A stretch of 7,487 nt of DNA from JBJXGC01 sp046154545 (GCA_046154545.1 JBJXGC010000267.1:1-7487), one strand, 5' to 3'; counted from the stretch's first letter, positions 1-6,310 are shown. The notes: generated by a model from the sequence alone, not told the origin. Numbers and translations: made by a program.

Positions 1-161
1 AGGAGGGCCTTGGTAGGGATACAACCCCAGTTCAGGCAGATGCCGCCCAGGGCCTCGCGCTCCACCAGCGCGGTCTTCATCCCAAGCTGGGCGGCCCGAA
101 TTGCGGCGACATACCCACCCGGGCCGCTGCCCACCACGATGACGTCGAACTGCTCTGCCAT
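1..161 (-). CDS. lpd: Dihydrolipoamide dehydrogenase (E3), N-terminal part only
   Basis: This is the flavoprotein that reoxidises dihydrolipoamide on E2 and passes electrons through FAD to NAD+. The visible 53 codons encode the N-terminal FAD-binding Rossmann fold with GSGPGGY at residues 11-17. The redox-active disulfide motif GGICLNWGCIPTK follows, with Cys42 and Cys47 in the CxxxxC arrangement typical of lipoamide dehydrogenases rather than glutathione or mercuric reductases. The start codon is the ATG at 161-159, with an AGGAG Shine-Dalgarno six bases upstream. The rest of the gene, about 410 residues in a normal family member, lies beyond the left edge. The gene faces the same way as the E1/E2 operon but is separated from it by the opposite-strand deaminase, so it must be transcribed separately from the 162-248 region. 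It very likely serves the neighbouring acetoin-type complex, but it could be shared with other 2-oxoacid dehydrogenases. Confidence 0.93.
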   Translation of the reverse strand, partial: MAEQFDVIVVGSGPGGYVAAIRAAQLGMKTALVEREALGGICLNWGCIPTKAL

Positions 162-236
162 TGTTCACTCCTGGGAGAGTCACCGTCATTGTGCCCGACG
201 ACCGCGACACGCGCGTGCGCCGGGGGACATCGCGCA

Positions 237-242
237 TAGAAT
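237..242 (+). promoter_or_regulatory. Candidate -10 box of a leaderless promoter for the deaminase
   Basis: TAGAAT matches the consensus TATAAT at five of six positions and ends six bases before the deaminase ATG at 249. Transcription starting about seven bases after a -10 box would therefore begin at or next to the A of the start codon. No Shine-Dalgarno sequence lies at the normal distance; the only G-rich run is at 221-226, more than 20 bases away. The box also contains an in-frame TAG (237-239), so the protein cannot start further upstream. No convincing -35 was seen. A small dyad, GCAT-AGA-ATGC (234-244), overlaps the box. The rest of the 87-base divergent gap must also hold the lpd promoter, for which no good match was found. 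Confidence 0.5.
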
Positions 243-248
243 GCAGCG

Positions 249-716
249 ATGCAGGACGACGAAAAGTGGCTACGCATGAGCTTTGCGCTTGCCCAGCGTT
301 CGCGCGCCCAGGGAGATCAACCATTCGGCGCCATCCTGGTGGGGCGCGACGGGCGGGTGTTGGGCGAAGCACTTAACACCCGCGACATCGAGCGAGATCT
401 GAGCGGACACGCAGAAATGAATGTTGTGCGCCGGGCCGTGCTGGACTCATGGCCAGAGTTCCCCGGGGCAACGCTCTATGCAAGCACGGAGCCCTGCATG
501 ATGTGCGCAGGCCTCATCGCCTGGAGTCGCATTGGCCGCGTGGCGTTCGGCCTCAGTCAAGTGCGGCTCAACCAGATCCCTTCCTTGCGGCCCCCACGGT
601 TCAGCGTGCCGACCGATATTCGCTCCCTTCTCCAGGGTGTTGAGCCGCCGGTCGAGGTGGTTGGGCCGCTACTGGAGTCGGAAGCTCTGGTCGTGCACGA
701 GGGCTATTGGCAGTAA
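249..716 (+). CDS. Zinc-dependent nucleoside/guanine deaminase-like protein (cytidine deaminase fold)
   Basis: This 155-residue protein belongs to the cytidine/deoxycytidylate deaminase superfamily, whose members hydrolyse the amino group of a base using a zinc-bound water. The zinc and catalytic residues are visible: His54 and Glu56 in HAEMN, and Cys83 and Cys86 in PCMMCAG. The QPFGAILV segment near residues 24-31 is the usual first strand and substrate-pocket region. HAEMN resembles free-base or nucleoside deaminases of the GuaD type more than tRNA adenosine deaminase TadA, and the C-terminal lysine/glycine-rich TadA signature is not seen. The substrate is therefore unassigned; guanine or a related purine is the best guess. 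The ATG at 249 is the first possible start, because an in-frame stop lies 10 bases before it, and the N-terminus begins like other family members. It has no Shine-Dalgarno and is probably leaderless. It is divergent to lpd and convergent with the aco operon, with no obvious functional tie to either. Confidence 0.88.
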   Translation: MQDDEKWLRMSFALAQRSRAQGDQPFGAILVGRDGRVLGEALNTRDIERDLSGHAEMNVVRRAVLDSWPEFPGATLYASTEPCMMCAGLIAWSRIGRVAFGLSQVRLNQIPSLRPPRFSVPTDIRSLLQGVEPPVEVVGPLLESEALVVHEGYWQ

Positions 717-774
717 TGTGGGCCGCGCCACCTGAAGCGGTGTCCGCCCGCCGCGAAGGCCGAAAGTGAGCGTT

Positions 775-790
775 CCATAGCGCGCTATGG
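775..790. repeat. Perfect 16-bp palindrome at the convergent gene ends
   Basis: CCATAGCGCGCTATGG is an exact inverted repeat with no spacer. It lies 58 bases after the deaminase stop and covers the stop codon (785-787) of the small minus-strand ORF. Shorter arms GAGC (768-771) and GCTC (797-800) flank it in inverted orientation, so an RNA copy could fold into a longer interrupted stem on either strand. It could be a two-way terminator or RNA-stabilising stem, although no U-run follows on either side, or it could be a protein-binding dyad. The remaining part of the 717-784 gap shows only a weak CACC/GGTG stem at 729-742. Confidence 0.6.
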
Positions 791-949
791 CTGCTTGCTC
801 CGGACCACCCGGCCGATTTCTCCCCGTTCAATCGCCGCGAGGCCTGCGGCGATCCGTGCCCGGTACTCGTCGTTGTCCGTCAGTTTCCGAATGCGCGCCT
901 CCACCTCAGGGGGGATCGGGGGTAGGGCTGGTTTCACCTTGTCCGGCAT
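785..949 (-). CDS. Small ORF, 54 residues, unknown function, operon tail
   Basis: Reading on the minus strand from the ATG at 949 to a TAG at 787-785 gives a 54-residue protein. It has a proline-rich start (PALPPIPPEVEARIRKL, residues 7-23) followed by a charged, probably alpha-helical region containing DEYRARIAAGLAAIERGE (residues 27-44) and a basic tail. A GAGG Shine-Dalgarno (complement of 958-961) sits eight bases before the ATG. Codon third positions are mostly G or C, as in the neighbouring genes, which argues for real coding. It starts 59 bases after the acoC stop on the same strand, so it may be the last gene of the operon. I do not recognise the family. The short charged helix vaguely recalls the C-terminal tails of small antitoxins such as ParD-type proteins, but no toxin partner is adjacent, so this is not a functional call. 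Confidence 0.5.
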   Translation of the reverse strand: MPDKVKPALPPIPPEVEARIRKLTDNDEYRARIAAGLAAIERGEIGRVVRSKQP

Positions 950-1008
950 ATCACTCGCCTCGCTTCCTTACTCCATTGTCGATAGCTCTGGCCGGGGCCG
1001 TCGATGCA

Positions 1009-2385
1009 CTACACCAGCAGCCGGTAGGGCGATTCCAGCAGCCCCTTCACGGTCTGCACGAACTCGGCGGCCGGGGCGCCATCAAGCACCCGGTGGTCCC
1101 AGGTGAGGCTCAGCGTCATCTGCTGGCGCTTCACCGGGCGGTCGCCCTCCCAGGCGAGGCCGTCGTGGATCCGGCCAACGCCGAGGATGGCCACGTTGGG
1201 CGGGTTGATGATCGGCGTAAACAGGTCCACCCCGTACATACCGAGGGCGGTGACCGAAAACGTGCCTCCCGCGTAGTCGTCGGGGCCGAGGCTACCCTCG
1301 CGGGCGCCGGTGGCGAGGCGGCTGGATTCGGCCGCGATCTCCTTCAGGGTCATCCGGTCCGTGTCACGGAGCACCGGGACGACGAGCCCCTCGTCGATCG
1401 CCACGGCCATGCCCACATGGACCTCGGCAAGGAGCTGGATGCCGCCCTCGACCACCTGGGCATTAGCCCGCGGGTGCCTGCGCAACGCCTTGGCGACCGC
1501 CCGGATGACCAGGTCAGTGTAGGACGGCTTGACACCCTCGGCCGCCCACTCTTCGACCAGTTGCGTGCGGAGGCGGACCGCTTCGTCCATCCACACCTCC
1601 ATCCCGAGCGTGAGCTGGGCCATCTCCTGGAGGCTCTGGTGCATCCGTTGGAAGATGACCTTCCGGACGCCTCTGAGTGGGATGGTCTCGCCCATGGCGG
1701 GGACGGCCATCGGTGGTTTCGGCGGCTCCGGCCGCGCGGCTGGCCGGGCGGTGGTGGGTGATGGTGGCGTGGCGGCCGCGGCTTCGACATCCTCTTTCGT
1801 GATGCGCCCGCCGGGTCCGCTACCCCGCACCGCCGAAAGCTCCACCCCCAGCTGTTCAGCGAGCTTCCGGGCGAGGGGCGAGGCCGGGCTGGCCTCGGCG
1901 GTGGAAACCGGCGCGCCGGCCGCCGCCGGTCGGTAGTTCGCAACGTCGTCTTCGGTTACGCGGCCGCCCGGGCCCGTCCCAGCGACCAGTGTTATGTCCA
2001 CACCGCGCTCGCGCGCGACCCGTTTCGCGGCCGGTGAGGCGAGCACCTCCGCGGCCACTCGGGCCGTTGCCTTGATCGCTGCGGGCACTGCCGCACTGAG
2101 CGCCGCCGGTGGGCTGGCCGGTGTCCCCGCGCCTGCGGGCATCGCCTCCCCCGGTCCGAGGATGACGGCGACCAGCGCCCCGCACGCCAGCGTCGCGCCT
2201 TCCTCGGCCACCCGCCGGACCGTGCCCGCGCCCTCGGCCTCGATCTCCATCTCGATCTTCTCGGTCTCGAGGCGATAGATGACGTCGCCCGTGTTCACTT
2301 CCGCGCCATCAGGGACGAGCCATTCGGCGACCGTGCCCTCCTCCATCGTCATGCCTAGCTTTGGGATCAATACGTCAGTTGCCAT
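1009..2385 (-). CDS. acoC: Dihydrolipoamide acyltransferase E2 of an acetoin-type dehydrogenase complex
   Basis: This is the core of the complex: it accepts the acyl (acetyl) group from E1 on a lipoyl arm and transfers it to CoA. The 458 residues contain one lipoyl domain (about 1-77), with the lipoylated lysine Lys43 in LETEKIEMEIEA, then an Ala/Pro-rich linker. Two separate peripheral-subunit-binding domains follow, at about 115-151 (with GTGPGGRVTEDDV) and 168-203 (with GSGPGGRITKEDV). A second linker leads to the catalytic acyltransferase domain (about 230-458), whose active-site motif is DHRVLDG with His431 and Asp435. Most E2 proteins have a single binding domain, so the tandem pair is unusual. 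The ATG at 2385 overlaps the end of acoX by 11 bases and has a GAGGTGAG Shine-Dalgarno inside acoX, implying translational coupling. By sequence alone it could be a pyruvate or branched-chain E2; the acetoin assignment rests mostly on the acoX neighbour. Confidence 0.9.
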   Translation of the reverse strand: MATDVLIPKLGMTMEEGTVAEWLVPDGAEVNTGDVIYRLETEKIEMEIEAEGAGTVRRVAEEGATLACGALVAVILGPGEAMPAGAGTPASPPAALSAAVPAAIKATARVAAEVLASPAAKRVARERGVDITLVAGTGPGGRVTEDDVANYRPAAAGAPVSTAEASPASPLARKLAEQLGVELSAVRGSGPGGRITKEDVEAAAATPPSPTTARPAARPEPPKPPMAVPAMGETIPLRGVRKVIFQRMHQSLQEMAQLTLGMEVWMDEAVRLRTQLVEEWAAEGVKPSYTDLVIRAVAKALRRHPRANAQVVEGGIQLLAEVHVGMAVAIDEGLVVPVLRDTDRMTLKEIAAESSRLATGAREGSLGPDDYAGGTFSVTALGMYGVDLFTPIINPPNVAILGVGRIHDGLAWEGDRPVKRQQMTLSLTWDHRVLDGAPAAEFVQTVKGLLESPYRLLV

Positions 2386-3382
2386 GGCTCACCTCGATGG
2401 AGTTCATGCGGAAGCTGCCCCGCTCTGCGGCGAGGGTGAGTGCCCGGCCGATATCGACCACGTATGGGCCATCACGGGCGACTTGGAGCGTCGCGCGTTG
2501 ACCCGGCTTGAGCACGCGCTCGCGCTCGCCGTCGAGCGCCAGCACCCCTGGTCCCTCGATGCCGATCGCCTCGCCGGCGGCGATCTGGTAGAAGTCGCGC
2601 ACGGCCACCTCGCGGTAAAGGCCCGGGGCGATCGGCGCGAACACACCCGCGTCGCCACCAAACTGAAGCAGTAAACCGCTCTCGTCGCTGTCCTGCAGCG
2701 GGTGAAGCAGGCCACCGAGGGCCGAAATCCCGACGGCGGCCGGGTCGGCTCGCGTGAGCACCGCAAGTTTGAGCCGGGCCGGGTCCCAGATAGCACGCGA
2801 GCCAACGAAGATCTCGTTGATGAAGACGGCGTCGATGAGCGCGATGTCGTCCCGTTCGCCGTCGATCTGGGCGTGCACGAGTTTGGCCTGGTGGGACACC
2901 TCCGCGAGCGTCACGGCTCCCGCAGCCACCAGGCCCGCCGCCGCGCCAGCGACTGTCGCTTCCACCATCGAGGGGAAGACGTTGTTGGTGCCGGTCGAAA
3001 TCGGCACGACCGGCACATCCTGCCAGCCGAGCGCGACGGCCCGGTTCGTGCCATCGCCGCCCAGTGTGATGACGACGGCACATCCGGCTTCTTTCATCTG
3101 GCGGGCGGCGCGGATGGTGTCGAGCGCGCTGGCGGTGTCGGGAGACTCGACGGCCGTGAACGTCGCCTCGTACCCGCCCTCGTCCGCGGCCTCCGAGACG
3201 ATGCCGTAGCAGTCCGGCATATAGAGAAACCGGTCGGCGCCAGCCGCGAGGGCGCCCGCCAAGGCGCGGCGGACGATGTTCCGCTTCTCCTGGTTATCGA
3301 AGGTCGAGGCGCGCGCGACGATGCGGCGGATGTCTTTGCCCGAGGCGGGGTTTGCGATGATCCCGACCGGCCCCGCTGCCAT
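2375..3382 (-). CDS. acoX: AcoX, NAD-kinase-like protein of acetoin catabolism
   Basis: This 335-residue protein resembles the ATP-NAD kinase fold family, to which AcoX of acetoin dehydrogenase operons belongs. It starts with a beta strand and a GIIANPASGKD motif (residues 7-17). It carries the kinase signature GGDGT at 108-112 and a following STGTNN (129-134), where NAD kinases have their NxGxxG-type loop. The C-terminal half (roughly 160-335) is beta-rich in appearance, as in NAD/diacylglycerol-type kinases. The biochemical role of AcoX is not established, so kinase activity on NAD or another substrate is inference from the fold. The gene lies between E1 beta and E2, seven bases after acoB and overlapping acoC by 11 bases. 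No strong Shine-Dalgarno precedes its ATG, and no other in-frame start fits between acoB and this codon, so it probably depends on ribosomes finishing acoB. Its presence is the best evidence that the complex acts on acetoin. Confidence 0.87.
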   Translation of the reverse strand: MAAGPVGIIANPASGKDIRRIVARASTFDNQEKRNIVRRALAGALAAGADRFLYMPDCYGIVSEAADEGGYEATFTAVESPDTASALDTIRAARQMKEAGCAVVITLGGDGTNRAVALGWQDVPVVPISTGTNNVFPSMVEATVAGAAAGLVAAGAVTLAEVSHQAKLVHAQIDGERDDIALIDAVFINEIFVGSRAIWDPARLKLAVLTRADPAAVGISALGGLLHPLQDSDESGLLLQFGGDAGVFAPIAPGLYREVAVRDFYQIAAGEAIGIEGPGVLALDGERERVLKPGQRATLQVARDGPYVVDIGRALTLAAERGSFRMNSIEVSHGN

Positions 3383-3389
3383 CGATGCG

Positions 3390-4397
3390 CTAACCCGCCC
3401 GGCCCAGGATCCGGCGGACCTCGGCCGCGATCATGTTGGCGTTCGGGACATAGAGCTTCTCGAGGGCCGGCGTGAACGGCACCGGCGAGAAGGGCGCCCC
3501 CACCCGCCCGACTGGCGCGTCGAGGTAATCGAACGCGTCTTCCGCGATTTGCGACGCGATTTCCGCCCCGAGGCCACCGAAGCGGACCGCTTCGTGCACG
3601 ACCACCGCGCGGTGGGTCTTCTTCACGGAAGCGATAATCGCCGGCATGTCCAACGGCTGGAGCGTGCGCGGGTCGATGACCTCGGCGTCGATGCCATCTG
3701 TTTTGAGCTGCTCGGCCGCGTCCATCGCCTCCAGGACCATCCGCCCGGTCGCCACGATGGTGAAGTTCGTGCCCTCCCGCACGACCCGCGCGACGCCGAG
3801 GGGCACCTCATACATCTCTTCCGGGACTTCGCCCGGCACGCCCAGCATGCGCTTATTGAGGACGACGAAGACCGGGTTGTCGTCCCGCACGGCAGCGATG
3901 ATGAGCCCCTTCGCGTCATAGGCGGAGGCTGGCATCACCACCTTCAGCCCCGGCACGTGGCAGAGCCAGGCCTCGAGGCTCTGGGAGTGCTGGGCGGCGA
4001 GGTTGATCCCCGCTCCCGCCATCGTGCAAACGGTAACCGGCAGCTTCGCCTTGCCGCCGAACATGTACCGCATCTTCGCCATCTGGTTCACGATCTCGTC
4101 CATGCATTCGCCGAGGAAGTCCATGAACATGATGTCCACGATCGGGCGCAACCCGCAGGCCGCCGCGCCGACCCCGAGGCCGATGATCCCTTCCTCGGAG
4201 ATAGGGGTGTCGATGACCCGCTTCTCGCCGAATTCCGCGAGAAGGCCGCGCGTGTAACCGAAGACACTGCCGTAGCCGGCGATGTCCTCCCCGGCGAGAA
4301 ACACGTCCGGGTCAGCCCGGAGACACTGGCGCAGCGCCTCTGTGCAGGCCGCGATGTAGGGGATCGTGCGGGTAGCGGTCGCTGTCGCGCTGGTCAT
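3390..4397 (-). CDS. acoB: Acetoin/2-oxoacid dehydrogenase E1 component, beta subunit
   Basis: The beta subunit of the thiamine-diphosphate-dependent E1 heterotetramer, 335 residues, a normal family length (about 325-340). It has the transketolase-type pyrimidine-binding domain first (about 10-185). This includes GEDIAGYGSVFGYTRGL near 36-52 and the TPISEEG motif at 64-70, whose glutamate activates the thiamine aminopyrimidine. The conserved QHSQSLEAW segment comes near 138. The transketolase C-terminal domain follows (about 200-330) with DPRTLQPLD and VVHEAV. The ATG at 4397 lies 11 bases after the E1 alpha stop. A GAGGAG Shine-Dalgarno overlaps that TGA, so the two subunits are probably made in a coupled, near-equal ratio. 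The sequence does not by itself separate acetoin, pyruvate and branched-chain substrates; context favours acetoin. Confidence 0.93.
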   Translation of the reverse strand: MTSATATATRTIPYIAACTEALRQCLRADPDVFLAGEDIAGYGSVFGYTRGLLAEFGEKRVIDTPISEEGIIGLGVGAAACGLRPIVDIMFMDFLGECMDEIVNQMAKMRYMFGGKAKLPVTVCTMAGAGINLAAQHSQSLEAWLCHVPGLKVVMPASAYDAKGLIIAAVRDDNPVFVVLNKRMLGVPGEVPEEMYEVPLGVARVVREGTNFTIVATGRMVLEAMDAAEQLKTDGIDAEVIDPRTLQPLDMPAIIASVKKTHRAVVVHEAVRFGGLGAEIASQIAEDAFDYLDAPVGRVGAPFSPVPFTPALEKLYVPNANMIAAEVRRILGRAG

Positions 4398-4408
4398 GTC
4401 GCTGCTCC

Positions 4409-5383
4409 TCAGGCTTTCACGTAGTAGACGTCGGTCAGGAGTTGGTCCGCTTCAGGGAAGGGACTGCCCTCCGCATAGGTGATTGCATCAGCCGCCTCCT
4501 GGCGGACGCGGTCATGGGTGGCCTGCAGTTCAGCCGCGGAGGCCACACCCATCTCCACCATCCGCCCTTCGAGCAGCTGGATAGGGTCGCGCTTACGCCA
4601 CTCCAGGACCTCCTCATCCGTGCGGTAGGAGACGCCCATCCCACGGATGCCGACGTGGTCGTAAAACCGGTAGGTCTTGCACTCGAGCAGGGTCGGCCCC
4701 TCACCCCGCCGCGCCCGGGCGATCGCCTCGCCCGCCGCTTCGTAGACGGCGATGGCGTCCATCCCGTCGCAGGTCACGCCGGGCATGCCATAGCCGATTG
4801 CCCGGTCGGCCACATCCTTGATCGCCTGGTGTTTGGCCTGCGGCGTGAACTCGCCGTACCCGTTGTTCTCGCAGAGGAGGATGAGTGGCAGCTTCCAGGT
4901 CGCGGCCATGTTCGCCGCTTCATGGAAGGCCCCCTCGTTGCTCGCGCCATCGCCGAAGAACGCCACGGCGACGTTCCCGTTCGCCCTGTACTTATTGGCA
5001 AAGGCCGCCCCCATGGCGATTGGCGGGCCTGCTCCGACGATGCCATTCGCCCCGAGCATGCCGAGGTCCATATCGCTGATGTGCATGCTCCCGCCCTTGC
5101 CGCCGCAGTAGCCCGTCGCCTTCCCGAACAGTTCCGCATACATCTTCTTGAAGTCCCCACCCTTCGCCACCAGGTGGCCGTGGCCGCGGTGGGTGCTCGT
5201 GATCTGGTCTTCGTCCGTCAGATTACACATCACCCCGGCGGCCACAGCCTCTTCCCCGACGTAGAGGTGGAGCGCACCAGGGATCTTCGCGGTCTCCATC
5301 AGCTTGCCCGCCTCTTCCTCGAAGATGCGGATCCGGACCATCCGGTGATGGAGGTCGAATAGCTTGTCCTTTGCGATGTCCAT
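4409..5383 (-). CDS. acoA: Acetoin/2-oxoacid dehydrogenase E1 component, alpha subunit
   Basis: The catalytic alpha subunit that holds thiamine diphosphate and decarboxylates or cleaves the substrate before passing the acyl group to lipoyl-E2. At 324 residues it is close to the length of acetoin E1 alpha subunits. The thiamine-diphosphate/Mg2+ motif is clear: GDG at 144-146 and NN at 173-174, with the standard spacing between them. Other marks are THRGHGH at 64-70, GGSMHI at 97-102 and GANGIVGAGPPIAMGAA at 111-127, which resembles acetoin-dehydrogenase alpha subunits more than typical PDH. The start is the ATG at 5383, with AGGAG eight bases upstream. The same frame stays open far upstream through the antisense of the next two genes, but that extension has no domain similarity and must not be taken as coding. 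It is the first gene of the operon and is divergent from the TetR gene. Confidence 0.94.
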   Translation of the reverse strand: MDIAKDKLFDLHHRMVRIRIFEEEAGKLMETAKIPGALHLYVGEEAVAAGVMCNLTDEDQITSTHRGHGHLVAKGGDFKKMYAELFGKATGYCGGKGGSMHISDMDLGMLGANGIVGAGPPIAMGAAFANKYRANGNVAVAFFGDGASNEGAFHEAANMAATWKLPLILLCENNGYGEFTPQAKHQAIKDVADRAIGYGMPGVTCDGMDAIAVYEAAGEAIARARRGEGPTLLECKTYRFYDHVGIRGMGVSYRTDEEVLEWRKRDPIQLLEGRMVEMGVASAAELQATHDRVRQEAADAITYAEGSPFPEADQLLTDVYYVKA

Positions 5384-5413
5384 GCGGCCTGCTCCTACTG
5401 CCCCGCGCCCCTG

Positions 5414-5427
5414 CCGGGCGTGCCCGG
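5414..5427. promoter_or_regulatory. Inverted repeat in the acoA leader
   Basis: CCGGGC-GT-GCCCGG is a perfect 6-bp inverted repeat with a two-base centre, about 30 bases upstream of the acoA start codon. It would fall inside the acoA leader transcript if the promoter at 5450-5478 is right. It may be an operator half of the divergent region or simply chance symmetry in GC-rich DNA. Confidence 0.3.
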
Positions 5428-5449
5428 GCGAAGTGCGAAATGCTGGCCG

Positions 5450-5478
5450 ACTGTACAGGAATCCGGATGCTTCTACAA
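5450..5478 (-). promoter_or_regulatory. Candidate sigma70-type promoter for the acoABXC operon
   Basis: On the minus strand, TTGTAG (complement of 5473-5478) and TACAGT (complement of 5450-5455) are separated by exactly 17 bases. They match -35 TTGACA at three of six and -10 TATAAT at four of six positions. The start of transcription would lie near 5443, giving a leader of about 60 bases before the acoA ATG. The -10 box overlaps the perfect 8-bp palindrome CTGTACAG (5451-5458), a plausible place for a repressor to block RNA polymerase. The boxes are only moderate matches, so this is a candidate. Confidence 0.4.
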
Positions 5479-5479
5479 A

Positions 5480-5500
5480 GCCATCGCCCCGGCGAATGGC
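5480..5500. promoter_or_regulatory. Candidate operator dyad between acoA and the TetR gene
   Basis: Arms GCCAT (5480-5484) and ATGGC (5496-5500) flank inner arms CGCC (5485-5488) and GGCG (5491-5494), giving nine paired positions interrupted by one extra A. The dyad is just upstream of the candidate acoA -35 box and about 85 bases before the TetR start. Its length and placement suit a TetR-family operator controlling the divergent genes. This is inference from symmetry and location only. Confidence 0.4.
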
Positions 5501-5584
5501 TCTCCACCGGGAGCACAGGCATATTGGTGGCCGCGATACCATGGGCGGACGTACTCGCCCGTCCCGGGCGCGAAGGGAGGCTCC

Positions 5585-6244
5585 GTGGGCCGGATCAACA
5601 TTGCCGAAATCAGGCGCCGCCAGATCGTCGATGCCGCCATCCGCGTCATGGCCGAAAAGGGCTGGAACGACACCTCCATCGACGAGATCACCCGCGAAGC
5701 CGGCGTCAGCCGCGGCCTCGTTTCCTACCACTTCCGCGACAAAGCCGACCTCCTCTCGAGCATGCTCGCCCGCTGCAGCGGCGCCGCCCAGGACGTCGTC
5801 ACCGAGGCGATCGAAGCGACGCCCGACCCCGTCGAGCGGCTCCGCGTCACCATCCGCGCCAGCCTCAACCTCACCCGCGAAGACCCCGCCATCTACGACA
5901 TCTTCCTCCACTTCATGGCCTCGGGCCGGAGCAACCCCGAGCTTGGCCAGCAGATCCGCGAGCTCTACAGCGGCTTCCGCCGGGGCACCGCCATCAGCAT
6001 CGCCCACGGCCAACGCATCGGCCTCTTTCGCAACGACATCGACCCCGCCGCAGCCGCCGCCCGCCACATCGGCGCGATGACCGGCTTCGCCCTCCAGTGG
6101 CTCCTCGACCCCGGCGCCTTCCCGTTCGAAGACGCCGCCAGGCAGACCGAAGACATGCTTATCGATTACCTGGTCACGGGGCCGAAGAGCGGCTCCCCGG
6201 AGAACGACCCCGCGGCCGACAAAGACATGCTCACCGTCCGCTGA
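5585..6244 (+). CDS. TetR/AcrR-family transcriptional regulator
   Basis: A 219-residue DNA-binding repressor-type protein. The N-terminal helix-turn-helix domain (about 7-55) is typical: RRRQIVDAAIRVMAEKGW, then TSIDEITREAGVSRGLVSYHF with the recognition helix ending in YHF, then DKADLL. The C-terminal part (about 60-200) is a helical ligand-binding and dimerisation domain resembling the BetI-like class, but the ligand cannot be read from sequence. The start is taken as GTG at 5585 because GGGAGG ends four bases before it and the protein then begins at the normal place before the first helix. A GTG at 5420 in the same frame would add 55 residues without family support. The gene is divergent from acoA, with 201 bases between them, and is followed by the SDR gene. 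It probably controls itself and the acetoin operon, and possibly the SDR; this is inferred from position. Confidence 0.9.
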   Translation: MGRINIAEIRRRQIVDAAIRVMAEKGWNDTSIDEITREAGVSRGLVSYHFRDKADLLSSMLARCSGAAQDVVTEAIEATPDPVERLRVTIRASLNLTREDPAIYDIFLHFMASGRSNPELGQQIRELYSGFRRGTAISIAHGQRIGLFRNDIDPAAAAARHIGAMTGFALQWLLDPGAFPFEDAARQTEDMLIDYLVTGPKSGSPENDPAADKDMLTVR

Positions 6245-6304
6245 CGCCCGAAGCGCGCGCCACACGCCGTACTCCGGGTGTGCACGCGAAAGCCGCGTTG
6301 CCGC

Positions 6305-6310
6305 TAAGAT
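6305..6310 (+). promoter_or_regulatory. Possible -10 box for the SDR gene
   Basis: TAAGAT (four of six to consensus) lies in the 105-base gap between the TetR stop and the SDR start. It would give a short leader of about 33 bases containing the GAGGAGG ribosome-binding site (6334-6340). No recognisable -35 box was found 15-19 bases upstream. The gap also holds a weak stem CACAC (6261-6265) / GTGTG (6278-6282) that might help end the TetR transcript. If these signals are not real, the SDR gene is simply cotranscribed with the TetR gene. Confidence 0.25.

Noticed and set aside
10..279. Plus-strand 89-residue frame opposite lpd.
   Set aside because: Antisense to the clear lipoamide dehydrogenase N-terminus and without a ribosome-binding site.
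990..999. GGCC-GG-GGCC symmetry as an acoC terminator.
   Set aside because: The loop is too short for a stable hairpin and no U-run follows; such GC symmetry is expected by chance here.
787..1761. Plus-strand 324-residue open frame opposite acoC.
   Set aside because: Antisense shadow of acoC and the small tail ORF; no recognisable motif.
3276..4424. Plus-strand 382-residue open frame opposite acoB and the start of acoX.
   Set aside because: His/Arg/Asp-rich antisense shadow of acoB; no family features.
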